Source of the DNA: Nageia nagi
Lineage: Eukaryota; Pinophyta
Assembly: GCA_050084985.1 (NCBI GenBank)
Contig: JBITNC010000002.1
Location: 27,404,001 to 27,468,000 of the forward strand
Direction of reading: 5' to 3'
Length of the DNA stretch: 64,000 nucleotides
In this document: positions 1 to 13,270 of the stretch, one piece after another
How the letters are laid out: each line of letters starts with the position of its first letter
How positions within the stretch are numbered: the first letter of the stretch is position 1
Made by a program: the position numbers and the translations under genes
Notes under the pieces: generated by a model
Told to the model about the DNA's origin: nothing
Seen by the model: the letters and a program-made list of their open reading frames with translations, nothing else
The model's database searches: none

Positions 1-538
1 TCACTTTTAGAATTTGAAGTAAATCAATTTAATACTGGTTAATCTACTTCTAGTTTCCATAAGATATAACTTAAAGAACAATTTTAAATCCTAATATAAT
101 CACCCTTACTAGATCACTTATAGTTAAAGTGTACTTTTAGAATCTAAATCATTAAGAATTCAAACAATGATAACCTTAACTTGCTAGTCAAAAATTATAA
201 AATATATCTAGATAATAATTCATGTACATTAATTCTCTCATGGTTTTTAAAGGAATGTATGATTAGTGTCTATTTGTAAATCATTAGTGTATGATTCATA
301 TTTGTAAGTCACCTATATCTCATAGAGATCAGTGTCTAATTTAGTCATATTTACAAATAAAGCATGTAGCTAGATGTTGATAATGGGGGAAGTTAATGAA
401 CCTTTTACCAAGATCAAGATAACAAGTAATTATAACTATGTCACATTCTCAAGAATTCATTCATCATATACATACACATGATTCAAATATAAATGAATAT
501 AATAAAACCTTAAATGAAATATTTCAATCATGTGTGTA

Positions 539-597
<59 letters not shown>

Positions 598-886
598 TAT
601 GTATATGTATATGTCACAAATTATATATCATATTCATGATATCTTCCAGGCACAAATTTCCAAAATGATAAATATAGGTGGTGTCAAGAGACATTGTTCA
701 ATGATTCTTGAAATAGTGATGTACTTGTATGAGTCCTCTCCTTACAACTATCAACAAAATGTGCAAGGGAATGTGAGTTAAAATATATATAACATAAATT
801 TATATTTAATTTAGAAAATTCAAATAATTCCTATTAAATGAGCTTACCTTTATAATTTTTCAATCCATTTTACCATCTGTATCCTC
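1..886. other. AT-rich DNA, no gene recognised
   Basis: No recognisable coding signal apart from low-complexity ORFs. It lies on the C-terminal side of the decayed transposase and may be the 3' part of the same DNA transposon. I did not find a copy of the GGGTAAGTGCAAGAA terminal repeat here, so the left end of that transposon is probably outside the window or lost. Confidence 0.4.
541..592. repeat. (TA)n(GT)n microsatellite
   Basis: A short TA run passes directly into about 21 GT dinucleotides. It produces a spurious Cys-Val ORF on the plus strand. Confidence 0.95.
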
Positions 887-3800
887 TCATTTTTGCAGTG
901 CATCTATAATCATCTCATGGTCATTTGATGAAAGGGTCCACAACATTCTATTATAAGGCTTCCCTTTATATCTACATAGTTTGATATTTGTTGCCAATAT
1001 CAAATGCAAGTAATGTATAATCTTCTTATCTACTTTATCATCTTCGAATGTAGGAAAACTAGTTAATTTCCCAATAAGATATTTTTGTAAGCATGTGCCA
1101 ACAATCACCATAGATCCTTTTGGATATAACCATGATTTATCAATCGTTATCAAAATTTGGAAAAGATGACAAATGTCTAAACAAATATCTAGAGAGTAGA
1201 TAATAAGATTGCTTGAATTAAACACAAATATATACATTATACGAACCTACTGGATAAATAAATCCATCATCATCACATCAAGATTGAGTTAACTTATATT
1301 TTTTTCTCAACACATCAAGCTAGCTAATACCCTATTCCCTCTTCATTCCCTTTAGGTGCAACAACAACATACACATGTCCTAAAACAAAATTTATATCTA
1401 TTTAAAGCATGAACAATGTATAAAAGTAACATAATTCATAAATATTAAAATATGTGTACATTTTCAAGAATATAAATAAATTGAACTTAAAAAAATTACC
1501 TTCTTGTACAAGGTCTGAAATATGATCATATTCTTTTGATACAAATAGTTCATCTTCAACTATTATTTCTTCTTAATCATCATGGGATTTTGAAGGTGTC
1601 AAAGATCTTTGTTTCCATTCCTCAACCCATTCTATGTTTTCACATGATTCTGAATCACCTATAATATAAGTCTCACAAAAATATGCAAGATCCCTTATCC
1701 ATATTGTCCAAGTGCTTACTCTTGAACTACTAAATGAATGCCACTTTGTTGATCCACTAATTGTATGACAATCAAGATGATTCGAAATATTATCTTCTTC
1801 AACTAACTAAAAGTGTCATTGCATTATTGAATTCTCACTTGATCCTATAGATAATGTTGTACTACACCATTCCATAATATCATGGGCATATTTGAATTTA
1901 CTTACATCACCAAATTTTAGTTGCTCTCTGGCAAGAGCTATTTTAACACATGCACCTACTCCATCATGTTCTCCTTTACCATGTCCTACTTCAATAAAAA
2001 TCCATATATGTTTAATATTTTTTTCTTAAAGAACCTTATTTAGCCAATAAAACATTCTTGAATTTTTAAACTGTCCATTACAATTATCTAACCATATGAA
2101 ATGTTTTGCCATCTGGAATCCTCTTTCATCCAAATTATTGTAAAATACCTTAAAACAATATTAGACAAACTCTAATGAGTGTAATTGATTATCACTTATA
2201 TAGAAATGGTACTCCCTAAAAACATTTCTATTACCTTCAGTACTATTATTTGCATGTCTATATACAATATGGACGAAAATGGCAACTTGAACTAAATTAT
2301 AATATTGAGATTGAATTTTTTCTTATGGTTTAAGACTATAAATTTTGGCAAAGTCAACATTTTATAATATAGTTCCAACTAAAAATGTATTTCTATATTG
2401 ATGAAATTGATTATCAAGCCATTTAGCATATTGGGAGTGTTTCACATATTTTTGTAGATGCTTTGTCTTAAAATCATCCATGAATGTATGCACTTTGATG
2501 CTTTCAATGACCAAATCAAAATGTTTTCTAATTTTTCCATATTTCAAATTATACTCCTTGAATATTCTAACATCCACATCTTGTTGTCAAAATTCATGTG
2601 TATTAATTTCATGCATACAATATCCTAGTAATAAAAAATTCTGACATCTATCACATTATCTTGTAATACATGCACTTGAATAAAATGATTTCTCATGAGG
2701 AGGTGGACAAAGCAAACTTGCTATAAAATCCTTGATGGATTCAAGTGGTATATGAATACTACATTCTTACCTCAAATCATCAGTATGCAACTTCCCATGT
2801 ATGTTTTAAAAAGCATCATAATAATATCAAAATTGCATATGAGTTTTGCAACAACATGTTACTTTTTCCTTGTTAATTATAACATACCAAGGTTTACATT
2901 TCTCAAATGATCTTTGACTTATTTTGATATTAAATGATTGTAACACTCCCTCTTCTACAAATTGTTGATACAATTCAATTTGAGTCATATCTAGTAGGTG
3001 TTTTGGATGAGATTCATGATCTTTTGACCCAATTTTTAATTTCAAAACATATCTAGAATGTGGTGATACCCTTGTTTTATCATGCCAAAATTTTTCAATT
3101 ATAGCCTTGATCTCACTAGTTGATTTCATGTCAGACCTTGGGAGTCTACCATTATAACACCAACATTGGTTGATTAGATCACTTTCAATAGCTTTGTCTT
3201 TTGTTTACATTCCTTTGCATAGTTTTACAACTCACATCAAATAATTCACTAAAATTTATTTTATTTGAGTTTGTTTGGCTTATTAAAGTAGCTATTATAG
3301 CTCGTTGTGCTACATTCTTATCTTTATATCTACTCTTTTTTCCAACAGAACTAATGGCACTAGCAATAGTAGACACAACTTGTTTAAGGGGTTCATCTTC
3401 CTTATTTGATTTCACATTAACTCTTAAGGTTTTCATTACCTTTCTCATTTTTTTCATTCTCATTAATTGCAACATGAGTTGACATTGAACTCCTAAATTT
3501 TTATCTTTGAAGCAATCCTCATGTATATTACTTACAACAGTTCTTATATATCTCAAAGATAAAAGATTATTTTAAAGAAACTTATGTAATATATTACCTT
3601 CAATTTTTAAAAAAATATTATCATTATCTTTCGAAGATGGATCTGAAGACATACTCGATGGATTCATTTTGAGAGGTGTATTAGCATACATACCCGATGG
3701 ATTTGTATCAACAAGTAGATCTGAAGCTTTGCTAATCATAGTCTCCTCTTCCACATGTGCATCATCTACATTCATATCCTCAATGTTCTCTTAAATATTC

Positions 3801-3960
3801 TCCTTTGGAGCATTTGTTGTAGAACCTAATGCTTCCACATCCCTCAATTGCCTCAAAAGTGCTCTTCTCTCTCTTTTTCAATGTGCATCCCTCTCTATAT
3901 GCTTGTTCTTGTTCAGGTGTAAACCTCCTTGAATCTTTTCTTACTTGATGCTTTTTTGAT
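887..3960 (-). pseudogene. DDE-type DNA transposase, decayed
   Basis: Reading the minus strand from about 3960 down to 887 gives pieces of one long protein in changing frames. In order: a charged N-terminal part; a stretch at 3129-2827 with FEKCKPWYV followed by a CCC motif; a core with VDFA (Asp at 2353-2355), DNCNGQFKNSRMFYWL (Asp at 2086-2088) and GHGKGEHDGVGA (Asp at 1963-1965); a Cys-containing segment near 1780-1600; and a tail at 1237-887. The order and spacing of the three aspartates fit a DDE/D transposase, and the HGKG-x2-DG-x-GA-x-VK pattern resembles a eukaryotic transposase-like family I know but cannot assign to a named superfamily. Stops and frameshifts break it. The flanking sequence at 4170-4948 carries the likely terminal repeat. 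Direct evidence is the motif order; catalysis is inference. Confidence 0.65.
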
Positions 3961-4948
3961 CCTATGATCTCATTTCAAAATTAACCTTTCTTTGAAATTA
4001 TTGTAATTGCAAAAAATAAACAAAAAATTATAAAAAGAAGAGAGAATTGCACATTTAGGTTGCACAAGTCCATACAAGATTGATGGATATAATAAAAAAA
4101 TATAAAACACTTTTATATGGATATTTTATTATTAAGGGGTCAGGATACAGGTATTCAAATTCAAAATTTTTTCCTCCCTTTTCCCTTCTTCTTAGGCTTA
4201 GAAATAGCTTTGGTGACCCACCCCATTGCTTTGGACCTACAACTTCAAGGTCCTAACAATGGCAATGGACTTTGCCAACTTCAAGAATGTATTTGATGAG
4301 GTTTTTCAAGGAATTTTCTCATAAAAATTTGTAGAATAATAGAATTTGTAATGAAAGAAAGTCCATAAAATTTGAAAAGTAGGGTTTCGTATTTGTTTAA
4401 TATCTTTTTATTTTTATGAATTATGAAAAAAATATATGTCTACATTCTGCATACAATTCTCTACAACTTAAAAAAATGATAGGTTTAGGTCAAATTATGC
4501 TTGAGGGACATGAGTACTTTTTGAAATGATAAACATGGCCAATAAAAAATTAATAAAAAAAATATTAATAAAAAAATTACAAAAAAAATATCCTCCATAA
4601 TATTTAGTGTCTTATGTACCAGTATATAAAAGGATTTAGCAAAATATTAAAATTTAGGTCTAATTATACATGAGGGACGCGATGAGGGTATACTACTAAA
4701 ACTAAATTTTTTAAAGAGTGGGTTTTGAACATGTCTTTCAAAAATTTATTTTTATTTTATGGGTATTAGAATAAATTATATATTTGAAAACTAGACTTCA
4801 AGTGCTATATTTTTGTCCAAACAACATTTTTCATGATTTAGACTCTAAGTGCTTCAAATTTTGAGACCAATTATGGTGATATGTGAAAATTAAGAAAATT
4901 AGTTCCATTTTTTGGCCAAAAGTGGGACTCAAATTCTTGCACTTACCC
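3961..4948 (-). mobile_element. Terminal region of the DNA transposon
   Basis: No coding sequence. From about 4170 to 4948 the sequence is a diverged copy of 39530-40376, sharing for example a 'gataggtttaggtcaaattatgc' type block and the terminal CTTGCACTTACCC. In the 39 kb copy that terminus is one arm of a terminal inverted repeat, so 4948 is probably the transposase-upstream end of the transposon encoded at 887-3960. Confidence 0.6.
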
Positions 4949-4959
4949 CAAGATCACCT

Positions 4960-5130
4960 TGAAGGATTCCATAAATATTTAACATAGGAAACATAATTTC
5001 ATGCACAATGAGACACACCATGTATAACGGTTCCTCCATCTTGGGAGTACATCCACTTGAACTATATTTTCTATTATTTCTCATAAATGAACTCTCCTAC
5101 AAATTCTATAACAAGAATTCTCCAAAAAAA
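4960..5130 (-). repeat. CopZ LTR, first part
   Basis: Begins TGAAGGATTCC like the family LTRs read from the plus strand and contains the family block 'ggttcctccatcttgggagt' (5040-5059). It stops where CopA begins and resumes at 13780. The summed length, about 478 bp, matches the other family LTRs. Confidence 0.7.
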
Positions 5131-5621
5131 TGAAGGAAATAACACTAACAAGATAATTCCTAATCAACCAAGATCACATGAAAGCTCATAATTACATCTA
5201 ACAAACTCACAAAGCAATATCACAACACAAGATGTAAGTGGTTCCTCCAACTAGGAGTACATCCACTAACTAGATCTTTACTTCAATCACAAATACATCT
5301 CTTACAAACCTCTTAATCTCAACTCCTACACTTCTATCCTATCTCATAACTTTACTCCACAATTGATGTGCGATCACAAAGAGGGAGCCTTCTATTTATA
5401 GATCAAAATCCCTCTTTGGATCACCTTTTTATTCAATGTACAAAAGAATGACATGTACATACTTTTACCCAAGGGGCATGCTCATGACATGGAGTGTAGG
5501 ATAAGTTACATTATCATATTCACTTAAATACTTAAGGTATCAAATGATACACTTAAGTATTAGTGAATTTACATAGAAGATTTAATCCAACCTTTACAAT
5601 AATGCATTATACATTCCAACA
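5131..5621 (-). repeat. CopA 3' LTR
   Basis: Read on the minus strand it starts TGTTGGAATG and ends CCTTCA. It carries a CTATTTATAG box, the reverse of a TATA element, near 5391-5400. From about 5228 inward it resembles the CopC 3' LTR (14807-15311) more than its own partner at 13290-13779. Confidence 0.85.
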
Positions 5622-5630
5622 CTCTCCCTT
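5622..5630 (-). promoter_or_regulatory. CopA polypurine tract
   Basis: AAGGGAGAG on the minus strand, directly before the 3' LTR. This is the usual plus-strand primer position for LTR elements. Confidence 0.75.
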
Positions 5631-6409
5631 AATGCAATATTGGGATAGAGCAAGTAAGAGAGAAGAAGAAGAAAAAGTAACATAGTTCTCTTCCAAAGAG
5701 ATACAATGGAGATGAGAACTTTTTACATATATATGAAGTAAGAAAGATCTAGTTTTAGACTCACTACTTTGCCAAATACAATCATTAACCACAACTGATT
5801 TCAATGTACATGAAGTAGTCATCCAATTGGAAGTCATGAAGAGTCTCCAAGAGCTTGCATACCTAAGGTAAGTAACTTGCAATCTCAAAGGAACTTGCAA
5901 GTCATAAGAAGCTCAAATAATAAGATTAGTTAAATGCATCATATTCATATCAACAAGGATAGATGAATCACACAAATGCCATCATGAACTAATCAATTAT
6001 GCATTATAAGTCACCATAAAGATGCCATGCTAAAACTTATAGTCACTTGCTATATATAAAATATGTGTTGATTATCATTACAAAATAGAGCATTCACATA
6101 CGAGTTCCTCACATATGGATAAATGAACAGTGCCAAAAAACACATAAGAGTTCCTCACACATGGATAACTAAATAGTGCTAGATTGATCAAAAATAGAAT
6201 ATGCACATATGAGTTCCTCACATATGGATAACTGAATAGTGCCAAAAGACACATAAGAGTTTCTCACACATGGATAACTGAATAGTGCTAGATTGGCCAA
6301 TTTGTACAAGTTCCTCACATAGCAAATTTACCATGAAGGTGTACAACAAAATCAACACTTTATATCATAAAATCCTCCTATGGGTGAATTTGTCATCATA
6401 AATATGAAT
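5631..6409 (-). other. CopA 3' non-coding region with tandem repeats
   Basis: Between the pol stop and the polypurine tract. At about 6080-6320 a diverged tandem array repeats units of the form 'gagttcctcacatatggataactgaatagtgcc'. The same array recurs in CopC (about 15775-16215) and in short form in CopD (about 62265-62435). Confidence 0.7.
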
Positions 6410-9400
6410 TCAACATAAGAATTCAAGCTTTACTCCCTTTAAGGGTAACTTCACCAACCTGATAGCATCCCTAAGCTTACAAAATTGAGCTTCTAAAAGG
6501 GGCTTGGTGAATAAATTAGCAGAGTTCAAGGTGGATGGACAATAATCCAGGTGTATGATGCCATCAAGAACCTTCTCCCTGATAAAATGGGCATGAATTT
6601 CCACATGTTTTATTCTTTGATGTAACACTAGATTCTTAGCCAAAGAAATAATTGATTAATTATCTAAAGAGATCAAAGATGATCCACCTTGCTATTACTC
6701 AATTTCTTTCAAAAGATGCCTTAGCCAAATGGCTTTTTGAGCTGCAATAAACATGGCATGATATTTGGCTTTTATGGTGAAAAGAAAAATAGTAGGATAC
6801 TTCTTAGAAGCCCAAGAGATAGCACATGAACCAATGCCAAATACATATGCAAAGGTTGACTTCCTATTATCTCTATCTCCTCCATAGTCAAAATTTGAGA
6901 ATCCAAAGAGAACAAATGAGGGTAACTTGGAATACTTGAGAGTAAGATCTTTAGTCCCTACAACATACCTCAATATTTGCTTAACAACATTAAGGTGCTC
7001 AATATAAGGTTTTTGCATGAATTGTACCATCAAATTCACTACAAAAGCAATATCTAGCTTGGATATAGTCAAATACAAAAGACTACCAATTAATTACCTG
7101 TAAGCTATAGCATCAGCTAACTAAGAGTTGGAGCTTAGAGAAATAGTGATTCTAGGAGATACTGGATTCATAGCATATATACACTCCTCCATTCTAAACT
7201 TCTACAAGATGTTTGATATATACTTAGATTGACTAAGGTAAGTACAATCCTTGTATTGATACACTTGCATTCCAAGATAGTAATGCAAAAGATCAAGATT
7301 AGTCATTTCAAATGTTGCCTTAAGTTTGGATATGCACTCTTAAATGATTCCATCATTGTTCTCAATAATCAAAAGATCATCCACATAAAGGAGTATCAAG
7401 ACCATGTGTTTTCCTTAATTGGGAAAATATAGATCAGAGTCATAAAAACACTTGGAGAAACCAATGTCTGCAAAGTTCCCTAAAATATTTTTGTACCAAG
7501 ATCTAGATGCTTGCTTAAGTCCATACAAGAACTTCTTTAGCTTGCATAAAAAGGACTTTTTACCTTCCATAATAAACCCTTATGGTTGATTCATAAAGAT
7601 TTCCATATCTAAGTCACCATTGAGAAATGCACTCTTGATATCAATTTGAAAAACTTTCCATATTTGAGCTACAGAAAGAGTAAGGATAACTCTTATAATA
7701 GGCATCTTTGCCATGGGAGTAAAGGTTTCCTCATAATCTACATTGTATTTCTAAGCAAAACCTTTAGCAACTAAAGTTTCTTTATATTTATCAATATCTC
7801 CTATTGAATTGAACTTGACCTTGTAGATCCATTTATTACCAATCACATTCTTTTCATTGAGATAAGGAACCAAGTCTCAAGTTTTGTTTTTCATAAGTGT
7901 CTCATACTTGACTTTCATGGTTTCCATCTAGCACTTATGCTTAGAAGCTTCTTTAAAGGTTGAGGGCTCATACTTGTTGTCAAATTTGGCAATTAAAAAA
8001 TTATTCAAGGTCATGCTCCTTGTTACCCTTTATGTTGGAGAATTTTGTTCCTAAGGTGACTTGTCTATATCAATATCCAACCATCTAGGAGCAACTAAAG
8101 AGTCCTCTAGATCATCAACATTCTCATTAGTAGTAGATTCTTCAAAAAGTTCATTAAACTTTACATCCCTTGAAATGAACACTGCTTTATAGGTTGGAGA
8201 GTAGATCTTGTAGCCTCTGTGTTGATTATCATAACCCATAAAGATGCATTTTTTAGCTCTTTTATCTAACTTCTTTCTTTTCTCAAAAATAATGTAGTAG
8301 AATGCTTCATAACCAAACACCTTAAGGTGAGAAATGTTAGGTTTTCTTCTTGACCATGCCTCAAAAGGATTTTTACTTTGAACAGATTTTATGGAACACC
8401 TATTCAAGGTGTAAATAGCAGTGCTCATAGCTTCACCCATAATAATTTAGGAAGATTACCCAACATGCATCTAACCATCTCCATAATTATTTTATTTTTT
8501 CTTTTGGCAATATTATTTTGCTAAGGAGTGTAAGGAATCGTAAACTATCTCTTGATTCCATACTTAGCACAATAGTCATTAAACTCATTGTTGTTATATT
8601 CTCTCCTATTATCTAATCTCAACTTCTTGATTTTAAGATTATTTTGATTCTCAAAAAAGGCTTTAAAAACCTTAAAACTCTCAAAGGTTTGATCCTTATG
8701 CTCAAGTAGATACCCAAAGGTCATCCTACTAAAGTCATCAATGAAGGTCAAGATGTAAGATGCTCCTCTAAGTGATGTAGTCTGAAATGGACCTATCAAA
8801 TTTGAATGCACAAGTTGAAGAGGTTTAGATGCTCTTGTTGCCTTATCTTTTTCAAATTTTTATCTATACATCTTGCTAAGAATGCACTTCTCATATAGAT
8901 AAACTGAAGAAGAAATTGAGATAAACCTTCCATAAGTTCTTGGTCTTTCATCACTTAAATACTCTTATGGTTAAGGTGCCCTAAATTATGGTGCCAAAGA
9001 TTGCTTTTAAAACATATGCTAGAAGCAAAACACATCTTTGATGGAACTTGATCCACAATGTAGAGGTTATCTTTCATTGATCCTTTAACCAAAGTGGTAA
9101 GTCCTTTCTTAATGCACTAGGACTGAGAGTCAAACTCAAAAGAGTATCCTTTTCTAGTAACTTGGATCATAGAAAAAAGATTTATTCTTAACTTAAGAAC
9201 ATAGAAAATATTTTCAAGAATATTTTTATGAATTAGCACATTCTTAATTTTTTAGACTTCAAAGGTAGAGTTATCACCTATCACAACGACATCCTTTTTA
9301 TACTTGTGAAAGTTTTCAAACTTTTCTTTTTCAAAGCATAGGTGATTAGTGCAACCAAAGTCAATAATCTATTCAAATGAAAAAGAGCGAGACATGGAGT

Positions 9401-10384
9401 AGAGCACCATATCAAAACTAACATAAATATTCTTCTTTTCTTTGTAGTTCTTTATATTTCCATTACCTTTATTCTTTTTCCCTCTTTTCTTTTTGTAGCA
9501 ATCAATTTCTTTATGATCTTGAATGCCATAATAGTTACAATTATCATCAAATTTTTTCTTAGGATAAGGAGTGTTTGCTTTGCCTTTTCCATCTCTTTAC
9601 TTGAAATGATTATTGTTGCCATTGTTCCTGCTGTTGTGGTTGTTGTTTTTGTTATTCTTGTTATTGTTGTAGCTATTACCTTTTTTCTCAAACCTTTTGG
9701 GGAATAAGGATAAGATTTCTTTTGATGGTTGAACTTCTTTTTGAAAGGAGTTTTGTTTGCATCAAGGGTAATATTATTATTCTTTAGGAGAAAAAACTAA
9801 CACCTTATTGTTAAAGGTTTCTTCATGCTTCAATAGGTGCCTAGATAGGTTCTCAAGGGAGATGACTTCTTGTTCATCATCAAGCCTTATTTCCATAACT
9901 ATTACAAAGTTTCTAAACTTTAAATAGAGGCTTTGAAGAATGATGAATACCATGAACTTATCATTGATCTAATTGCACCTATAAGCAACAAGTTGGGTCT
10001 TTAGGTCAATTATTTTATTCAAGTAGATAGCCACATTTTCATCTTCCCCTTGATGATATTGAAGCAACTTTTAGAGAATGGTAAACTTTCTTGAAAAGTT
10101 TGAACCAAGGTAGATTTGATTAAGCTTATCCCATGCTTCTTTTACTGAGGTTGAAGAGGAATCATTAAGAGCACATCATCTAAAATTGCATGGTAAATCA
10201 TGGAGGTTGCCAACTCATTCTTTGTGTTATAATCCTTTAGTGCCTTCTCATATATAGGAGGTACAAGGTTCTCATTCATTATTTACCAAAGCTTTTTTAC
10301 TTGCAATTCAGCTCTCATTCAAGGTTTTCAAATCCTATAGTTGGAACCATCAAGAATGTGTTTGGATAAAAAGGATTCTTCCAT
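6410..10384 (-). pseudogene. CopA gag-pol pseudogene
   Basis: Minus-strand Ty1/copia polyprotein, starting at the ATG at 10384 just after a putative splice acceptor. Order: gag (10384-9440), protease (near 9360, where the active site reads DFG instead of D-S/T-G), integrase (about 9000-8050), reverse transcriptase (about 8000-7100, with LYVDD near 7380) and RNase H with the conserved tail (about 7078-6410). The integrase third catalytic position is Lys in AKRKN near 8500. The end is frameshifted so the usual GSEV-stop reads in another frame. Several stops replace Gln, for example in the TPQQN box and DNQS. It is non-functional. Confidence 0.85.
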
Positions 10385-11224
10385 TTGCTACATAAGAATG
10401 TGAAATAATAAACATGTGGTTTCAATAAATAATATTAAATGTTAAATTTTAATAAGTAATAAACATGTTATATTAACACTAAAGACATGCTTGATTTGAT
10501 TTACAAGTGCAAATGCTTTTCAAATAATAATCTATGTATGCAAATACATTTCTCATCTCAAGAACCATAGATGTAGAGTGACATTATTGAAGCTTGTTTT
10601 CTTATCTAAAATTAAGCTTTCACCTAAATTCCCACACAAGAGGAGCCCAAGTCCTACCAATCCTCAACCAATTCCCCTTGGGTAGCAATATACTCTTATA
10701 AGGAAAAGTACTAGCTATTTTGTAAGGTTTTGATGTTTATTGGATTGACCAAATTATTAATCTTGATTAGGTTTCATATTTTCCTCCTAGGTTATCAGGA
10801 TAATCTCTAAATGGACATGCAAACATGTGGTATCATACACATATGTCTATCCACCTAATAGAGTTATACCAAATGAATAAATAACTTAAAGGTAATTAAG
10901 AAGTACAAACTTTTCACCACTTGGATCATTGAACTTAAAGGCTCCAGTCTGCTTGTCCTCACCTCATGACTCTCAAACAAGTCATGTTGTGAAATGTACA
11001 TGCAAATGTATCATTTTAGGGGGTTACTCATATCAATATTTACATTTTTGTTTGTATAAGCAAATAAATTAAAGTGCAAAACATGAAGTTAAAGAGCATA
11101 AGTTAAAATATCATCCATGCAAAAATTTGAAACCTAAGTGTCCAATGGGTTTTGTTTACCAACCCCTAAAGGATATTTTTACATCATCACTTATTTTGCA
11201 CAAGTTCATTCCATACTTTGCATA

Positions 11225-11770
11225 AGGATAAATACTCAACATGCATTCTTAAGTCATAAGCATGCATCTTAAAAAAAAAATTAAGTCCTTGAGCATGCAT
11301 TAAAAAAAATAATGCTTTAAGTATTAAGTGAAAAAAATGCATTATTCACATAGCTTTAAAAATTTAAGTAAGCATGCACCATTTCAATTAAGTAAGAAGC
11401 GTACACTATTTAACTTAAAGATTAAGTAGGAAGCATGCATCAATCCATAACTTAAAAAAAACTTAAGTAAGCATGCATTATAAAATAAGTAGTATGCATC
11501 ATTAATCTTAAAAAAAAATTAAGTACTAAACATGAATTGTTTGTCATAAGAACTAGTTTATTCATAAAAAGCATAAATATGCATTATTTTCAAAAATTTG
11601 AAGATATCTCAAAATATACCATGCATTATTTCCATAACTTGCATAAAAAAACATCATAACTTAAGTAATAATCATGCATTACTTCAACTTAAAATTTAAG
11701 TTCTAAGTATGCATTATTAGCTTTAAAAAAATTAAGTTCTAAGCATGTTTTATTAACTTAAAAAAAAGTA
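11225..11770 (-). repeat. GCATGC-containing degenerate repeats in CopA leader
   Basis: Many diverged copies of 'taagcatgcatta' alternating with 'cttaaaaatttaag'-like AT stretches. Equivalent zones lie in CopB (26380-26610), CopC (30120-30345), CopD (48820-49165) and CopE (55985-56165). Confidence 0.7.
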
Positions 11771-12189
11771 AGTCCCTAAAAATTTTAAAGTAAAGGAATT
11801 TCACAAAAATTTCCCCCTCCTTTTCCTTTAAAACATAACCTTTAAAATATTTGTATGCTAAGAAACTTATCTTCCAAAAAATATTATTTTCCCTTCATAA
11901 AAGGTTATAATTAAAAAACAATACTTCAAGTTAATAAATTAAAGAAGCCATCATTACTTAACCATAAAAATAAATGAAGGGAGAAATCTACACTCCACTT
12001 CATGCATTTAAAATGATAGACTACGTTCACACTCCACTTGAATACACCCACCAAATTTAATGCTTTTATGCATTTTTACTCCACATATAGCAAGTCATGA
12101 TGGAAAAACTAAACTTGCTTATAAGATTGTAAAAAATTATTGCACAAAAGTTAATGCATCTATCAAAAAAATCAAGCAAATTAGTAGAT

Positions 12190-12560
12190 GAGGAAGAAAA
12201 AGAGAATAGAGGAGGAAATAGAGCTTAGCAAAAAAGGCCACTCATGGAGGAATACCATGAGCATAGGTGAGGCGATGGTAGTTGGTGGCTGGTGAGGTAG
12301 TAGTAGCTGGCAACTGGTGGGGCAATGATAGCTGGTAGCTGGTGAGGCAATGGTAGCTGAGGGCCACGAGGCTATAGTGGTCACCAAGGTGCAAGGGGTG
12401 AGGTGAGGGGTGGATCTAGGGGTGGAGGCTGCCAAGTGGTAGTGGCCACCCAAGCGATAAGCCATGAGGTGGCAAGCTACTAGTCGGTAAGGTCGCCAGT
12501 GTAGTAAGAGCCGCAAGGCAACAAACTGCCAGTTAGCAGGGGCGCATCTAGTTGCCCCCC
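12190..12560. other. GC-richer insert in CopA leader, origin unknown
   Basis: Base composition jumps well above the surroundings. It contains internal repeats of 'gctggtagctggtgaggca' type, and all its ORFs are low-complexity. It occupies the same slot as the captured gene fragments in CopB and CopE, but I recognise no protein in it. Confidence 0.6.
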
Positions 12561-12907
12561 TTTTCCTCTTTTTTTTATTTATAATATGAATTTTCCCTTT
12601 TTTATTTTTATTTTTTTGTAAGGGTTTTTATTAAAAAAAAAAAAGAGGCAAATTCATAAAAAAGGGACATATTTATAAAAAATATTCCCTCCTCTTTTTT
12701 TTATATATTAGCTAGGGAAAAAAATGCTAAAAAAAAGTTAATAAAATACTATACACTATCCTCTTATGTAGGTAACAAATAATGCTTTGCTCTCTTTTTA
12801 AAAATAAAAATAAAAATAAAACTATATGTAAAGATACATAGACTTCTAATCAAATTTAAAAAAAAAAAAAAATTTGATAGCTACCTCTTTTATTCAACAA
12901 TAAATGG

Positions 12908-12909
<2 letters not shown>

Positions 12910-12971
<62 letters not shown>
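12910..12971. repeat. (AT)n microsatellite
   Basis: About 31 AT dinucleotides within the CopA leader. Confidence 0.95.
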
Positions 12972-12972
<1 letters not shown>

Positions 12973-13270
12973 CAAATTTATATACTAATCTCTTTAATAG
13001 AAAATTATCAACATGTTCACTAGAGGTTAGTATAACTAAAAGCATTATATTTCTATTTTTAGCCTTTTTTTGTGCAAAATAAATTAGCCAACACATAACT
13101 CAATATATGTTAGTATCATTAGTGACATAAGCCAAAAATCAAAAATGAAAGAGATTATATGAAGGAGTTTATACCTTCTCTTGAATTTACTTCACCAAGA
13201 CCTTAAAACTGAAGGAAGAAGAGCTTTCACACCAAAAAGAACTTCCACCCTAAGAAGAAGAGCTTCCACA

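Larger units (their letters stand above)
10388..13190 (-). other. CopA leader, putative intron
   Basis: A 2.8-kb leader between primer site and gag with no gene. On the minus strand GAAGTAAATT (GT at 13190) matches the donor position of the other copies, and TGTAG before CAAATGG (AG at 10389-10388) matches the acceptor. It holds, from the gag side: a block conserved in the family (about 10560-11200), a GCATGC-rich repeat zone (11225-11770), a GC-richer insert (12190-12560) and A/T homopolymer-rich DNA. Confidence 0.5.

Noticed and set aside
530-781. ORF over the GT microsatellite
   Set aside because: Low-complexity Cys-Val translation; no homology or context.
9513-9707. Hydrophobic plus-strand ORFs opposite gag (also 19416-19733, 24984-25217 and 50561-50767)
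   Set aside because: Antisense shadows of the Asn/Lys-rich gag region; the hydrophobicity follows from complementary codons.
12181-12516. 111-codon ORF in the CopA leader
   Set aside because: Low-complexity translation of short internal repeats; kept only as an unidentified insert.
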